Made by a program: the position numbers and the translations under genes. A stretch of 64,000 nt of DNA from Polytrichum commune (taxonomy: Eukaryota > Streptophyta > Polytrichopsida > Polytrichales > Polytrichaceae): contig OX485803.1 in assembly GCA_950295325.1 (NCBI GenBank), positions 12,648,001-12,712,000 of the forward strand, read 5' to 3'. Numbering within the stretch: position 1 is the stretch's first letter; the number at the start of each line of letters is the position of its first letter. The notes under the pieces are model-generated. The model ran no database searches. It was given only the letters and a program-made list of their open reading frames with translations, and had not been told where the DNA came from. This document shows positions 53,669 to 64,000 of this stretch, in pieces.

Positions 53669-56600
53669 TGACTTAATGTTTAGAAATATAAAACATCATG
53701 AATTAGGATGCAGGTATGGTATATATGTGAAGGAATACAACTTATGATTGTATGCAATGTCTAGTACTTTCAACCACCAATTCTATGCATGAGTATATTT
53801 TTCTTCAATCCTTCGTTCAATGTTGTACATAGGTTAGTTTTGAGCCTTGGGACACGATTTCATCATATATTATATTGATATTTTAGAAATCAATATTTAC
53901 AATCAAAACAATGTTAATGGAACTAAGCCACGTCAAGATGTCAAACTTATATTTCAATTGTCCAGATGTAAGTTCTATGTGCTTGGTTTTTGTACGAATC
54001 ATATATGAGCATTGAAAGTTGTTCATCTTAATCCCTAGGGGATCAAGTGGGCAAATTTGATTTTTTGGACAATTTTGAGGAGGGTCACAAAGTGAAGGTC
54101 AACATCAAATTCAATGAAATAAATTTTAGGGGCTTTGTATTGTCATTTTCAATTTGATGACCAAAAATGGGGTTTGAAGGGTTTTATTTGGTATCACTAC
54201 CAGGAGGGGGGTATGAATTGTACTTGTGTTGATAATAACACTAGTCATGGGGTAAAGGGGACTTTCTTAAAACAACATTTGCAAGTTGAAATAAGGAGCA
54301 TTGATTTGAATCAGTTGGGCATTGATTTAATGACTTGGATACATGGTGGGGCCCTACATTAGAACATGCTCAACTTTATGATTTAAAAATTGATTTATAA
54401 ATAGGGAGCTTCAACATGTGTGAGTACTTGTTTTTTCCCCAAACCTTTGTAACTAGAACAAAATTCTTGAATTTGCGTGCATCAATGAATTAAAATAGTA
54501 TCCATTTATAGTATAAAAATTACTTATTGTGATTCATCATGTGATAGTGGATTGCTTTTGGGCGGTAAGTGTGTCATTAAAGTGGAGTAAAAATAAATTC
54601 AAGAATGATAAATACAAGGAATATGCTATAACTTATTTGGTAAAAAATGGACATGTCAATTAATAGTTTTTACAATGTGTATCTCCAACTGGTCACCCTC
54701 ACAATTAAGAATATTTAGTGCAGTTTTCAACGAGTTGGAGTGATAATAAACATGCAAATGCCACTACATCTGGTTTGTAGACTCATTTACATGTCCTTAA
54801 GTATTTTGAATGGAATGGTGGAGCATGATATTATTCCCAAGTCTATCAAACACAAGTTTTATGAGAGAAGAAGATAAAGTAAAAGGCACATCCCCACATG
54901 GCTTTCCAAATGACCAAAGTTTTTCCTAAATATAGAACCTTTTGGTTATAGGGGAGGCACACGGCTGTCCGGAGCATCTACAAGAACTTGCTTTGAAGAT
55001 TTTCAAAAAGGTTTTAATTAAGCAACTTTCAACACATATTCGTTATTTTATCTACCAAGCAATGACATGTTGGATAGCTTTTGTCCCATCCCCAAATGCC
55101 TTACCACTCATCTATCTTACCGTTAGTCTTTGTTAATAGAGCTCCTCGTGCCCTCATAGCTAAGACCAAAAGCAACCAAATCACAAGGGCTTGAGGTGAC
55201 ACTTTTAAAGGTCTTGCATTCTCGCCTCGTCTCTAGGTCCTGATGAGAGGATTACTAATTGAGGCTTAAAACCTCCACTTTTAAGCCATGCCATGTCCTT
55301 TGCAAACTAGGCTCGGGAATAGATAGTGTCGATGGTGTGAAGGCTGTGTTTTTAGAACAAACTTTTAGGCTAAGCTAAAGTAAGGTGGGAAAGGGGCATA
55401 AGTAACTTATACATAATTTATAAAGTTATTTCGTTAAATAGATGGATAACTAGGATGACAATAGGTTTAAAATAGGCCAATGATTTTTCACAAGCTCTTC
55501 ACTTGGAGCAAGTAATTTAAAGGAAGCCATGAAGAAGAGAGTGAAACATGGTTCCTAAAAAGAATGCTACTATAGACCAATATAGGGTGCTGATATGAGA
55601 TTGGAGCAAGTTGGGGTGGTCACTAGAATCCAAAATAGGGCACTCCTAAAGTTGGGCATAGGTTAGGTGGCCACTAGTGTCCAAATAATGGTGTTGATTC
55701 AAATAATTATATCAACATATTTGTTATATCAACACTTGTGTTAATTTAAGGCCCATTGGCATTGATAAACCCCTTTAATCCCAATAGTTTATTTTTAAAG
55801 GTACCAAAACATGGTGACATCTCCATATTATACCACGGGGCGTGTTTGGAAGACCTAACATAGGCCAATTATAGCAACAAAGCAAACATGGTTGAGCAAT
55901 GCAGGTGGAGTTGGCTCCGTGGGCCCCCCAATGTGCCCCAGTTTTCTTAGGCTCAAAGAACTAGCTTTGTGTTTGACAACTCCCAAATTTGGCAAACCCA
56001 TAATTAGCATGCGCACATGTCATAATGTATGTGTGCATAGCCAACACAAGCAAATCTAATAAGAATGTTTGTGTAGTATTGTTGAACCTTGTATGCCCTC
56101 GAGCGCACTTTGAGGCACAAACAAAAACTTCAAGAATGACTTGTTGCGCAACCAATTGAACATGATGCAAATTTCATACCCCAATTTTGACAAAGGGCAT
56201 GCCAATCAGAGGAACAACACTAATGTGAGAGTAATGAAAAGACAACACATAATATCATAATTTGCTTGAAATAACAAAACACGGACATGTGAGTCATCCG
56301 CAAGACAAAGTGGGAGTTCAAGCAAAATCTCAACATGAACTTTCTTTTATTTCAAGTCACAATGTTACAAGTATTGGAGCATTTTGCAATGTCATCCTTC
56401 CCATACCCTCTACCATCCCCCTCCAACACATTTGGCTCCCACTTTTAAGGTCTTTAGAACTTGGATGCTTGACGTCAAGGGTGAAAGTGAACAACAAGTG
56501 GCATTAATGTTGGCAATTTATAGATGAAGACTACTTGCAATAAAATCCTCTTCTTGTGGGTGCGATCTTTGCTCATGAACCATATGATTGTAGGCACTAG

Positions 56601-59600
56601 TTTTGGGTTTTCATTGTTTGGGTTTTAGGTAGGACGTGCCACAAAGACTAAAGAATCCCATCAAGATTCCCTTTTGAGTTGAATTTCCACTTAAGAAATT
56701 ACATGTGGCCCAACGATGATACCCCTCTAGAGTGGTGGAAAGAATCCCTTCAAGCTATTGATGGCAAACGAGCTACTATGAGCAATGTTAGAGAAGAAGA
56801 ATGCATGCAAGTTGGGTCTTCGTGCCATGGATGACCATTTGTGCTAGGTAATGAAACACCCACCCTCCCACCACGTTGACAGCCTTGCCAAGTTCCATGT
56901 GAATGTGCTATTGTTATATATGCATTAATCCAACATGCATCGCAAGGTTACCATTTGGTGGTGAACGACACCTCCAAGTTAGTTGGTAGCATAACCTCAT
57001 AAATCACCCAACATAAACATGCCATAAATGATGCAAATGATGTGGGTTCATGCATTTGGTTTTTGCAACCATCTTCGTCGTTGATCGGTCCCCATACCTC
57101 CCAACCCCAAACTAGGTTGGTGCTTGAATGAGAACATCCCAAAGTCTCCAGCACCAAGGCCTACAATAGTCCCAAGTGATGCCACATAAGACAAGCCATC
57201 TATTGCCAACTACAATGAGTTGTATTGGCCTCCACCGATAGTTAATGAGAGAATGGCATTGTGGGGGATCAAACAACTAACTCGCGGAGGGACCACCTGA
57301 GTTATCTAGCAGGAGATTACAACCAACTAGGAATGCATAGTTGTGGACCCAACAATTGGCACAAAAACAATATATAACAACGCTAAAAACAAAGTGACTC
57401 AATGCCACAAACAAATCAATTGCGACGTTGATGTGCACATAGATGCAACCCAATATGACATAGATGTCATAATAGAATAACCAACCCCATTATAACAACC
57501 TATAATGGCTATCATGAAACATGCCAATGTTATTATTGAAGTGCATGGCCAATTTCCAAAGCTAGTATATGTGGGGACAAAGATTTATAATAGTGTGAAT
57601 CTTTCATATATAAATATCTAGTTCATTTCTCATATGATACCATAATGGACATGGACGCGGAGCATGTTCAATGCATTATAAGGGGAAAATATAATGAAAA
57701 GGAAAAAGGTTAAGACATTGTGCCAACCAAAAGATTGTGATGTGTGATTCCTTTAGGAGGTTGAAAGTAGTTTAGAATTCAATGATACATGCACAAAACC
57801 CTCAACCTTAAATGATGCTAGCAACAACAACGCAAATTCATATGGGGAGCAATATGAGAATGTCGATGTTTTCAAGGACCATATTCACACTTGCATCTCC
57901 TTTTTGCGACCAATGCAAAGCGGGTTGTGAGTGAATTTGCAACCTAGATAATCATGACACTCGTGTTAAATAAAACCAATTGGGCTTGGGCATTTACTGC
58001 CAATAGTTACTAACAAATCTTGTTGGAGATCCAACAAGTGCCACCTACAACGATGCCAAAGCTAGCGCGGCAGTCACCAAGGGTAGGTTATTGAAAAGGA
58101 ATGAAGCAACAAACTCTACTGCGAGTTTTTCACTAGCCCAAGGTGATGATACAAGGGGCTCTAGAAAATGTAGATGTTATGATAGAGGATGCTCCAAGGG
58201 AGAGGCCTACACTTGTAACACCGGAAACAATGTGCCCAAACCACTCACAAGGCACAATTTATATTGTAATGGAAATTGGTCAAGGACCCATGAGGATTTA
58301 TGATTTAGCACTTGCTACATTTAGCGGCCCCACACCCGGATTAACTATTTTTTTCATCAAACTTTCTATTGGTATTAGCTATTTCAATGATATATGATGA
58401 GTGAATGCATTCCAAAAAATGGTACAAGAAAGCAATCACTATGCGATGCAGATTGTGGATGGTCAAAACAAAACCAAGGGGATGGTGACAATGGACCCCT
58501 TTGGATGTAGGGGAATTGAATATATTTCTAGATATATTCACATCTACTATTTGGATTCCACATGATGGAAAGTGTGTGTTGTGTGGAATGAAAGACCCTA
58601 TTTGGAGTATTTATTACAAACACAAAAAACAAGGCCCTCAAACCACGTTTTATATATATTCTTCAAAATATTTGAGGATTTCCACCACAAAGGTGTTGAT
58701 GTGGAGATGCCACCCAAATTTTATCCTAAAGGCAAAGTGTCCTCTAACTATACTTGATGTGTTCGGGCACTTGGCCAATTATGGCAGTGTGTGGAGAATG
58801 ACATTAATCTCAATGGTTGGAAAGCACACATACAGTTGGGGTTTTTTGCATTGCCTCACATACATAAAGAAGGTAGTATTCAAATTTAAGGGAGGAAAAA
58901 AAAAACAAATTGGTGACGTGGCCGCCTGAGAGGGCAACATTTCGGGAAAAGGCTATAAGCCTCCTCCTCGACAATCAAGATTTACAACAATCAACACATA
59001 GACCTTAACACTAAACCGTGCCTTTTTTCTTGAAATGCAAGAGCTTTCACACCTAGTCCTTTAGGGATTAGGCTAGCCCTTAGATCCACTCAAAGATGGA
59101 AGTAACATTCTTCACGTTTGTGACAACACTAGGGTAATTTATCTTCTCTTTGTGTTCTCTTTGTGTTCTCTTTCATCCGTGGTGTAGAAAATGTAAAGCT
59201 TTTGATGGGAGGATATTTTTTCATGCTTGTGTTGGTTAATCATGGATGGCAATGTAATTATTTATTAGAAGACTTGGTCATGTTAATTTGAATGTGTCAT
59301 GATCAAGTTGTACGTAATCAATTTACAAAAGAGGATATTGTTGGCTTACGTCAAATATAATACTATTTAAAGAATACGGTTTAAAAGAATACTATGAGGA
59401 TCTTGAATAAACAAATAACACATTTTTCACTTCATTTTTCACTTTCATCCAATAATACATTTTTTTATATATGATTTTTTTTGAAATCCAGAACATAAAT
59501 GCTTCAAAACACATGTGCCTTTATATTAAGCTTGAAATAATTTATAAATATTAAAAAAAATAAAAAAACTAGATATCAAAATAACAAACTAGTTTTGAGA

Positions 59601-59925
59601 GTATATATATACACACACACACAATCAATTTTTTTTAGGAAAAACATCAATTTTGAAGTTTGTCGAATTTTTTCTTTGGAAATATAATAGGTGTTTGCTT
59701 CCTAGATTCGACGCTGCCCATGTAGGACGGTAATCATGTTCATCACTTTGATGCTCAAATGCAATTTTTTTTGGAATGACACATGGGATTTTATAGAGGT
59801 TTCAACTTATAGAAAGCAACATGTGACACTTGACTTGAAATGTGAACCTACTTATCACCTACGATATACATAACGGGCGTAATGTTTGAATGCAATTACA
59901 TAGTAGGTAGTGTAATGTGATGAAC
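53669..59925. other. Long stretch without a recognisable gene
   Basis: Open frames up to 142 codons (54135-54362, 56262-56507, 58143-58397, 58501-58929) show no domain I know. The parts at 57900-58920 look like decayed coding sequence: coherent islands such as MEIGQGPMRIYDLALATFSG and GVDVEMPPKFYPKGKVSS, interrupted by stops and shifts. An old unidentified transposon or gene relic is possible. No tandem repeats or long inverted repeats were obvious by eye. Confidence 0.45.
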
Positions 59926-60300
59926 TACACTATATATGATAATTAGTGTCACCATTTCTAATAGTCTTCCTTAATACTAATTATAAACAATGATATAGTG
60001 TCACCAACACTAAATGTTAACCAATATTATATGTCAATCCTTGTGAATTTTTTGGCGCATTATAGATTTATAGTGTTACAATTACTGTCACTTACCAAGT
60101 GAATTTTCATCCAAATTCCAATCATCCATGACAATATTTCATCACAAGGTGTTGACAAGAGAAGGTAGGGTTTTGGCCAATGGATGAACTCATCCATCAT
60201 CCATGACAATATTTGTTTACTTATTCATAAGTAGTGTCATCCGAAAAGTTACCATAGCGACATTAAATACCATATGACACTAAATACCATATTTAGTGTA
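59926..60300. mobile_element. MITE-like element with ends of the 161-383 type
   Basis: Left TACACTATATATGATAATTA followed by GTGTCAC. The right end, read on the opposite strand, begins TACACTAAATATGGTATTTA followed by GTGTCA. These resemble the terminal repeat of the MITE at 161-383. The core is longer (about 375 bp) and may hold a second copy or an insertion, since GTGTCACCAACACTAAATG recurs inside. Confidence 0.45.
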
Positions 60301-60357
60301 CCTTTTGTCATCAACAAACAAAGAACTTGTTAACCAAACACTCCTCACACACATACA

Positions 60358-60373
60358 TTAGGGTTAGGGTTTG
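60358..60373 (+). promoter_or_regulatory. Double telo-box motif upstream of the lysine-rich gene
   Basis: TTAGGGTTAGGGTTTG is two telomere-type units in tandem. AAACCCTAA-type boxes are common near start sites of plant housekeeping and translation-related genes. It lies about 1.08 kb upstream of the ATG at 61438, so if it is promoter-proximal the gene has a long 5' UTR, probably with an intron. Confidence 0.5.
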
Positions 60374-61437
60374 GCGCCCATTTGAAACCCCTGTTATGCT
60401 GCATCATCGCCAAACCCTTGTGTCGCGGGAAGAAGTAATTCCGTTGCCTTGCCTTCCCGCCACGACATGCCATAGCCATCTCGCCATCGACGCCATTCGC
60501 CCCTCCCGCGATTTGCATTCGTTACATGCCTCGATCAAAAGCTCGTCAAGAAGCTCACAAGCGAAGTGGTGATGGTGTGTCAGTGCAGAGCAGGCGTGGT
60601 CGTGTTGCGCTCTGCTTTCTTTTCGACATGGTGAGTGCGTGCATTTCCCGGGGACACCGAAATGGTAGTAGTACTTTTTAGGTGGCAAAGAGGAACGCCA
60701 AGGCATTGTGGATCTTGGAGTCGAGTGTTTCTTGGGATATGGATGTGTGTGAGTCTTGGTAACTGGTGATTGCGGCAGTCTTGGGGTGTATTAATGACCT
60801 CATTGGTTTGGGTCGGGAATATGTGTTTACTGAGAGCTATCTTGATGATTAAGTTGTTGTTTTAATCGAACTGTGTGTTTTGAGGTATCGGATACTGTAG
60901 ATATGGATGATTGGCGAGAATGTAATGTTAGGACTTGGAAGTTTGAATGAAATGTGTTCGTCTACAGCAAGCACTTACTGGAATCGAGATTGGTTTCTGG
61001 AGCCTTTGTCTTAATGTTAACGCCTGTCATATCACAGAGGATGCTCTCAGTCAATTCTTGGAAAGTGCATCTTTACTAAGGATTTAATTTTTTAACATTT
61101 AGTCGGGCACTAGAGCAGTGCATCTTTAATCATCAGCAGTCCATTCAACTGGTGAGGGTTTTATGCCACACATTATGACGCTGGTTTAACATTGTTACGG
61201 GAGACGAGTGGATGGACTAACCTACATTCTCAGCGTTGAGTTCTTCAGTAGAGATCCACTGCCAATGTAATTGTGGCCATTTTTGTACTGCGTTCATCAG
61301 TTGGGAGAGTTCGAGCATGATGAAATCATGGCTGATGTTGAAAGCTGTGAAATGCAGCAGGTAGGGAGCTAGCAGCAGACACGATCTCTTCTTGACCAGT
61401 ACTACGGCTTTAGAGGTTTAGGGTATTGAAGACAACC

Positions 61438-63874
61438 ATGGTGGAGGAGAAGCCCTTGGGGAAGATCTTCAAGATAAAGAGGGATGAAACAGGAAAGTCA
61501 GAGGTCTTAAAGTCTGCATTGAAGAAGCCCAAGACAGAAAACACGGAGTCTAAAGAGAAGGGGATTCTTGTCAGGAAAGACAAAGATAAAGCTCTTTATG
61601 AGGGGAAGGAGACGCTGAATTCGTCCAGCAAGGAGTTAGGACGGTCTATAATAAGGGAGCCCGTTGGGAGTACAGGCAAAGAGGCTTTGAAGTCCAGTAG
61701 CAAGGATCCATTGAAGTTGGGTAGTAAGGATTCATCGAAGCTCGGTAGTAAGGATCCAGTAAGAAGCTCTGTGAAGGAGGAGCCTGGGAAGTCTTCTGTG
61801 AAGGAACCTATTAGGAGTATTGGCAGAGACCTTCTCAAGGTGAGCAAAGAACTGGGAAAGGGCAGTGGCAATGCAAATGCAAACGCGAATGGCAATGGAA
61901 AGGAACACCATGGGAAGGTGGTAAAGAAGGAAGAGAAGTCAATTGCTCAGGAACTGGGACTTACCAATGGCAAGGAGGCGGGTAAATCCAAGGACTCCTT
62001 TAAAGTGAAGGAAGAGAGGGACAAGAAGAGGGAGAAAGACAAGACAAAGGATGAGAAGGACAAGGTTAGGGAGAAGGACAAAGGGAAAGCCCCTCTCTCA
62101 AAGCCATCGACCCCAGGAAGTGCTAGCAAAGTCAAGCCAAGCAGCACGAATAATGTGAGTATAGTTTGTGATGTGGCTGTTGATTGCCTGCTTCTTAATT
62201 TATTTTGAGATTTTATATCTACCCTCTATTCTTATAAAATCTTTCTCATGGTATGAAAGAAGAACCTATAGGACTTCCCACTGCAGTTTTAGAATCACAC
62301 TCTGTAATCTGTGGATTCCGGCTAAAGATCTCTAATGTAGTGCTCTTCGGATTGTAGAAATTGGGATTGATTTATGATCATGAAAGTGAGGTAGTAATCT
62401 TAACGGACATTTGGATTTACTGCTCAGCAGGGAGGCACATCTTCAGAGAAGCAAGCTGTGAAGAAGGTGACTACTACAACAACCACCAAAACCACAACGA
62501 CAAAGACTGTGAAGGAGGAGAAGAAAGAAAAGAAGGTCTACTCCTTACCAGGACAAAAGCATGAACCTCCGGAAGAGGTGTGATTCTCACCATTTATCAG
62601 TTCTTGGCGTATAATATAGTTGAATGCAAGTAAATGACCTAAATTCCATCCTCAATAGATGTTTTGTTCATTGCTATGTTCAGTTTCTTCAGATGTTCGT
62701 GTGTGCACTCACAATTTTAAAATCCACTATGTGTTGCTTACTCCTAGGGTGATGATGATACTCCTGGTTGATTGTTATATGCATGATCTTTCCAGATTCA
62801 TGTAGCTTCCAGAGCTGAAGAGTGTAATTGTATATCTTGACAAAGCCAATCTTGAGATTGCTTGATTCATGGTATTTTACTATTACAGCTGTGCTTCTGA
62901 CAAGGTCTAAAGTTTGATTAATGACTCTACCAGATGTTTGTTTCAATGTATTTAGTTTGAAAGTTATGTGGGTGGGTTATGCAGAGAGATCCATTGAGGG
63001 TCTTTTACTCGACTCTTCGAGAGCAGATGCCAGATAGTGAGATGGCTGAAGTATGGTGAGTTCCTATGAGTTTTGTCCTTTCTGAAAATATGGCATTATT
63101 TAATGTCCACTATGTATGCATTTCTTGTGTTGATCATATTGTTGCGTTTGAAATAGATGCTCTATAAATCAATGTACTTATTTATGGAGATTCATTTTGG
63201 CCCCCTTAATACTAAAAGATCTAGGGGTATATCTCATTACTTCAGAAACTACAATAAATGAGCAGGGTTATGCTCTGTGGTTACAGCAGGTACTTGCAAG
63301 GGTCCTTAGCAATTGACCAGTAGTTTTTTTTAAAATAAAAACATTTTTTGCAATTTTACCCCTTTGGAGGCCCTAAATTAGGAGAGATCTGTTGTTCCAC
63401 ATGCAAGGGGGTTGTATTTTGAACTAAAGCCCTAGTGCAAGAACCGAACCTCCAATATCGTTGTACAACTGTTGTCTACTAAATATCACTGTACATAAAA
63501 GCTTCTAGCCTCAGCAGATGATCATGATAAGGTTGTCACAATTTCACTTGTTTATGTTCAAAGGTGAATTGGCTTCTTAGTACCCATTTTATTGCAGGTT
63601 GATGGAGCATGGATTGCTTGCCCATAATGAGGCCAAGCTTGCGTTTGATCGAAAGCAGAAAAGGGTGCATGGATTGAAGCATAGCACACCAATGAAGTCC
63701 TCTCCCTCTTCACAGATGTCCAATGGTTCCACAGGGGCAAGGACACCTGCGTCAAATGGCAAGGGGAAAGGGGCTGGCACATCAAAGGGCAAGAAGAGGG
63801 TGGACAATTTTAGTGATAGTGATAGCGATGATGACTTCCTTCAAAATCGGCTAAAGAAAAAGCTAAAGGCGTAG
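61438..63874 (+). CDS. Lysine-rich nuclear protein, 4 exons, 403 aa
   Basis: Exons 61438-62154, 62431-62577, 62985-63055 and 63598-63874; all GT-AG. The first ATG with good context is 61438 (MVEEKPLGKIFKIKR). Residues 1-290 are low-complexity Lys/Ser/Glu-rich: repeated SSKDPLKLGSKDSSKLGSKD at about 80-105, an (NA)n stretch, a KKREKDKTKDEKDKVREKDK charged helix and a Thr-rich KKVTTTTTTKTTTTKT run. Exons 3-4 carry the ordered part, RDPLRVFYSTLREQMPDSEM, AEVWLMEHGLL and FDRKQKRV, which I associate with an uncharacterised plant-conserved family. The C-terminus is a Ser/Asp acidic patch (FSDSDSDDDF) then KKKLKA. Basic clusters suggest nuclear location. Function unknown. Intact as read. Confidence 0.85.
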
Positions 63875-64000
63875 TCGGATTTGTTTTTTCCTCTTAGCCT
63901 TTTCTTTTTCAAGATGTAATCTGACCCGCGGTTTGCTTTAGAATTAGTTTAATTGTTCATGAAGGTTTATCTTCTGGTAGGATCCCAAGAGATCATCATA

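Noticed and set aside
60358-60373. Interstitial telomere or chromosome end
   Set aside because: Only two telomere-type units, upstream of a gene; a promoter telo-box is the simpler reading.

Overview
The window is nuclear DNA of a land plant. Introns are GT-AG, two host genes have plant-type exon structures, an AAACCCTAA-type telo-box lies near one of them, and most of the rest is transposons. The variety of elements (piggyBac, a LINE that seems to carry two endonucleases, a Copia that seems to be primed by half an initiator tRNA) suggests a non-flowering plant such as a bryophyte, lycophyte or fern. The sequence alone does not fix the species.

Layout. 1-2277: degenerate AT-rich repeats and a MITE. 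2278-5573 (-): a five-exon, 291-residue methylesterase-like alpha/beta hydrolase with a signal peptide. 5574-11121: no convincing gene, one MITE and one GC-rich hairpin repeat. 11122-17497 (-): a complete young Copia retrotransposon with 350-bp LTRs, 5-bp target duplications and an open 1535-codon polyprotein. 18251-18706: three copies of a 152-bp hairpin repeat. 19069-19959 (-): a PIF/Harbinger transposase pseudogene.

20719-35860 is a nest three layers deep. A decayed piggyBac transposase was split by a solo-LTR-like insertion (21434-22488 plus 34033-34457). That LTR was then split by a complete, very young Gypsy element (22489-34027) with 2165-bp LTRs, a TTTAG duplication and a single 2071-codon gag-pol frame.

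37268-45026 is a LINE ORF1-like reading frame split by a MULE-like DNA transposon (37665-43782). The MULE has a 9-bp target duplication, repeated GAGCG-type termini, a SWIM-domain transposase, a second spliced gene and a palindromic satellite. 45918-53668 is a decayed, A/C-rich LINE ORF2: a 2A-like motif, APE endonuclease, reverse transcriptase, RNase H, then a CCHC knuckle and an R2-like PD-(D/E)XK endonuclease. 53669-60300 holds no recognisable gene apart from a MITE-like repeat. 61438-63874 (+) is a four-exon lysine-rich nuclear protein gene.

Only the two host genes, the Copia and the Gypsy look intact. The others are genomic fossils whose order of insertion can be read from target duplications and rejoined reading frames. 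The best candidates for something undescribed are the dual-endonuclease LINE with its 2A-like motif, the small ORF conserved in the Gypsy LTR, and the half-tRNA-primed Copia with non-TG/CA ends.
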